This document shows, piece after piece, positions 61,678 to 64,000 of a DNA stretch of 64,000 nt. Under the pieces are notes generated by a model that was not told where the DNA came from, did not search any database, and was given only the letters and a program-made list of their open reading frames with translations. The DNA is from DASUPK01 sp963782345 (GTDB lineage Bacteria > Actinomycetota > Thermoleophilia > Solirubrobacterales > 70-9): positions 90,144 through 154,143 of the forward strand of contig CAWAJF010000008.1 in the NCBI GenBank assembly GCA_963782345.1, in the 5' to 3' direction. How positions within the stretch are numbered: position 1 is the stretch's first letter; the number at the start of each line of letters is the position of its first letter. Made by a program: the position numbers and the translations under genes.

Positions 61678-63349
61678 GACGCCCGCCTGCCAGCTCGCTG
61701 GGGGGCCCCTCCCGCCTGTGCCGGCGATCCGCCCGTTCGCGTCATTCCGCCGCCGAGCGCGGCCACGCCCTGCTCCACCGTGATCGCCGTCCCGTCGAGG
61801 ATGCGGGCGACCTCGCTGGAGAAGTACCAACCTCCGGAGAGCAGCTCCACGGCGGTGCCGTCGGCGACGACCTCCCCCCGCGCCAGCAGGATCACGCGGT
61901 CGGCGAAGGTGGCGGCGAACTCGACGTCGTGGGTGGCGATCACCACCGCCGTATCTCGGTCCGAGAGCCCATGACCGAGCTCGGCCAGCTCCGCCTTGCG
62001 GGTCCGGTCCATGCCCCGGGTCGGCTCATCCAGCAGCAGCGCGCCGGGCAGCTCGCCGTCGCGGCCCGCCACCACGATCGCCAACGCCAGCCGCTGGCGC
62101 TCGCCGCCCGACAGATCCCGCGGATCGGCCTCTGTCAGCCCCTCCAGGCCGAAGCGCCGCAGTGCCTCGATCCCCTCCTGTCCACGCAGCTCGTCACCGA
62201 CCCGCTCGTGGACGAAGAGATCGCTCGGCCGCTGAGGCAACAGCGCCACGCCGCGCGGCACCTCGATGCGCCCGCGCTGCGGGTCGAGGAGCCCCGCCGC
62301 GGCGCGCAGAAGCGTGCTCTTGCCGGCCCCGTTGCTGCCCATCAGGGCGACCCGCTCGCCCGGCTCGACTCGCATGTCGACGCCCCGCAGCGCCTCGGTT
62401 CGCTCCTGCCGGTCCCCCAGCTCCACCCAGAGGTCGCCCGCCCGGAGCGCGACGGGCCCCCTGCGCTCGCGCCGGCCCGCCCCCGGGGTCACGTCTTGCG
62501 ATGCCATATCGACCGGTGTGATTGCAGGACCTGACTCCGTGAGGGTTTGGCGGGCCTGGCGCACGCTTGCCTGCGGCGGCAGCCCGATCGCGCTCAGCAG
62601 CCGCGCCCCGGGCGTCGCCAGGGCGGGCTCGAGCTCCAGGGCCCAGCCCAGGAACTCGGATGGGGATCCGTCAAAGCCGACCGCTCCGGCCTCCAGCGCC
62701 ACGACCCGATCGGCCGCCGCAAGGCAGCGCTCCAGGCGGTGCTCGCCGAGGAGCACGGCGACCCCCCACTCCTCGTTGAGCCGCCGCAGCAGCGAGATCA
62801 GCTCGTCTCCCGCCACCGGATCGAGCTGCGAGGTGGGCTCGTCGAGCAGCACCAGGCGAGGGCGGGTCGCGAGGGCGGCAGCCAGGGCGACGCGCTGCAG
62901 CTCACCGCCCGAGAGGGTCTCGGTGGTCCGTTCGAGCAGGCCGTCCACGCCGAGCGCGAGCGCCACCTCCTCCACCCCCCGCGCGCGAGCGCCCGGGGGA
63001 ATTCCCCGCAGCTCGAGCGGAAGCTCGATCTCCGCCCGCACAGTGGTGCTGATCACCTGCGTCTCAGGCTCCTGGGCGACGAGGCCGACCACCTCGGCGA
63101 GCTCGGCGGGTCCGTGCTCGCGCACATCCAGCCCGCCGACCTCGAGCTCGCCCTCCAGACCTCCTCCGTGGAAGTGCAGGACGGCCCGCAGGCGGCTCGG
63201 AGCAGCGTCGATTTGCCGGAGCCGGAGCGACCCGCGAGCACGACGAACTCACCGGGCTCGATCGCCAGCTCGACGCAGGAGATCGCCGCCGCGCCCGCGT
63301 CCGGGTAGCGGTACGTCAGCCCCGCCATCCGCAGGACCGGCTCAGCCAT
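61671..63349 (-). CDS. ECF transporter ATPase, two ABC domains fused (frameshifted near the N terminus)
   Basis: Fused EcfA-EcfA' ATPase energising the ECF transporter. The first domain starts at ATG 63349 (LRMAGLTYRYPDAG) with P-loop LAGRSGSGKSTLLRAACG. Directly after this the frame breaks near 63181-63190: one base is missing, and the continuation (LHFHGGGLEGELEVGGLDVR, VGLVAQEPETQ) is in another frame that stays open to 61671. The rest has LSGGELQR and LVLLDEPTSQLD, then a second domain with LMGSNGAGKSTLLRAAAG, LSGGERQRLALA and ALLLDEPTRGMD. Except for the single-base lesion both ABC units are complete. It overlaps EcfT by 8 bp and the S component by a few bases. Confidence 0.85.
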
Positions 63350-64000
63350 GCGCGCGCCACCTCCGGACCGCAAACGGGAAAGCGGCGAGCACCAGAACGA
63401 TCGCGCAGAGCGCGAGCGTCGCCGGCCCGGCGTCCAGGCGCAGGCCGGGAAAGGCCTCGAACTCGCCAACGCCGGCGAGGGCGGCTGTCGCGCTGATCGC
63501 GAGGATCGCAATTCCGCCGGCGGCGACTGGAATGTCATCCCGGGATGGCTCGCGGCGTGATCGCGCCCGGCCCGGCAGAGAGTGGCCCCTCAGCTCAAGT
63601 GTCGCGGCAACGTCTACCGCGCGGTCCAGCGAGCTCTCCACGACACGCCGGGCGAGCGCCGCCCTGCCGACCGGCGTCGCCGCGGGACCGCGCAGCTCGG
63701 CGGCCTCGCGCAGCCGCGCTCCATCGCCGATCGCAAGCGGAACCATCCGGGTGACCAGGCCGGCCGTCATGGCGGAGCGGCGCGCCACCGGGCGCAGCGC
63801 CCTGAGCGCCCGGTCGGGGTCCACGCACGCCGAATAGACCCCGAAGACGACCACGGCGACCACCACGCGCAGGCCAAGCACCGCACCTTCCACGAGCGCC
63901 TCGAGGGTGACGTCCGTGTTGCCCAGGACCGGTAGGTCCCGGCCTCGGGCGAGGACGGTGTCACCGCGGTGGTTGACGAGCACGTTGACGACGGCCATGA
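63342..64000 (-). CDS. ECF transporter transmembrane T component (5' part outside the window)
   Basis: The energy-coupling membrane subunit EcfT. At least 218 residues are visible. DTVLARGRDLPVLGNTDVTL and FGVYSACVDPDRALRALRPV are typical of actinobacterial EcfT; the coupling helices carry the two A-x-x-x-RG-type motifs REAAELRGPA and VAATLELRGHS. The normal first transmembrane helices before this region are missing, so the gene most likely begins beyond position 64000, although an in-frame ATG occurs at 63998. The membrane helix near the end is ATLALCAIVLVLAAFPFAVR. Confidence 0.85.
   Translation of the reverse strand, partial: MAVVNVLVNHRGDTVLARGRDLPVLGNTDVTLEALVEGAVLGLRVVVAVVVFGVYSACVDPDRALRALRPVARRSAMTAGLVTRMVPLAIGDGARLREAAELRGPAATPVGRAALARRVVESSLDRAVDVAATLELRGHSLPGRARSRREPSRDDIPVAAGGIAILAISATAALAGVGEFEAFPGLRLDAGPATLALCAIVLVLAAFPFAVRRWRAHG

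Overview
The window is 64 kb of very GC-rich, densely packed bacterial DNA. Its F420-type PPOX proteins, Ku/LigD-type repair genes, Tad pilus genes and a dcw cluster whose MurE carries the DNPR motif of meso-diaminopimelate ligases all suggest a high-GC actinobacterium. The secreted proteins with lysine-rich C-terminal domains fit class Thermoleophilia (Solirubrobacterales-like); this placement is an inference from gene style, not from a marker gene. No rRNA, tRNA, CRISPR array or insertion sequence was seen.

Layout. 1-9.4 kb: the start of trpS, a PPOX protein, an MFS exporter, a polysaccharide deacetylase, a FetAB-type ABC pair, then a DNA end-joining region (ATP-dependent ligase, Ku, LigD-type polymerase) with a cyclase-YHS fusion between. 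9.4-14.8 kb (minus): the glycine cleavage genes gcvT-gcvH and gcvPA-gcvPB, separated by a fluoride module (riboswitch, crcB, DUF190) and a remnant of a cation efflux gene. 15.0-31.6 kb (minus): a nearly complete dcw cluster, in transcription order mraZ-rsmH-ftsL-like-PBP-murE-murF-mraY-murD-ftsW-murG-murC-murB-ftsQ-ftsZ, with no ftsA, preceded by repeats that look like MraZ operators. 31.9-39 kb: an Ada-N/DUF998 pair, Tad genes (tadA, tadB, tadC, cpaB-like), a macro domain gene, an AraC/VOC pair, and a histidine kinase with a frameshifted response regulator.

39-49.7 kb is the accessory region: a PAS-EAL c-di-GMP phosphodiesterase and an EAL remnant, a DUF3494 ice-binding-type protein with Ig-like repeats, a second secreted protein, a second and differently frameshifted copy of the response regulator, a PPOX protein and a kelch-repeat secreted protein. 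The three secreted proteins share one basic C-terminal module. 49.7-59.8 kb: MFS exporter, Tat-exported beta-carbonic anhydrase, DUF192, Bax-inhibitor-1-like protein, a shortened Tag glycosylase, an unknown protein, SnoaL-like protein, serine hydrolase, an unusual Rho with an altered P-loop, glpD and a nitroreductase.

59.8-64 kb (minus): an energy-coupling-factor transporter operon (T, A-A fusion, S). The S component is fused to squalene-cyclase-like repeats and a C-terminal membrane anchor. This is the most unusual system in the window; two of its genes contain single-base frameshifts. Four single-base frameshifts in total (two response regulator copies, EcfA, EcfS) mean that either real gene decay or sequence error must be checked.
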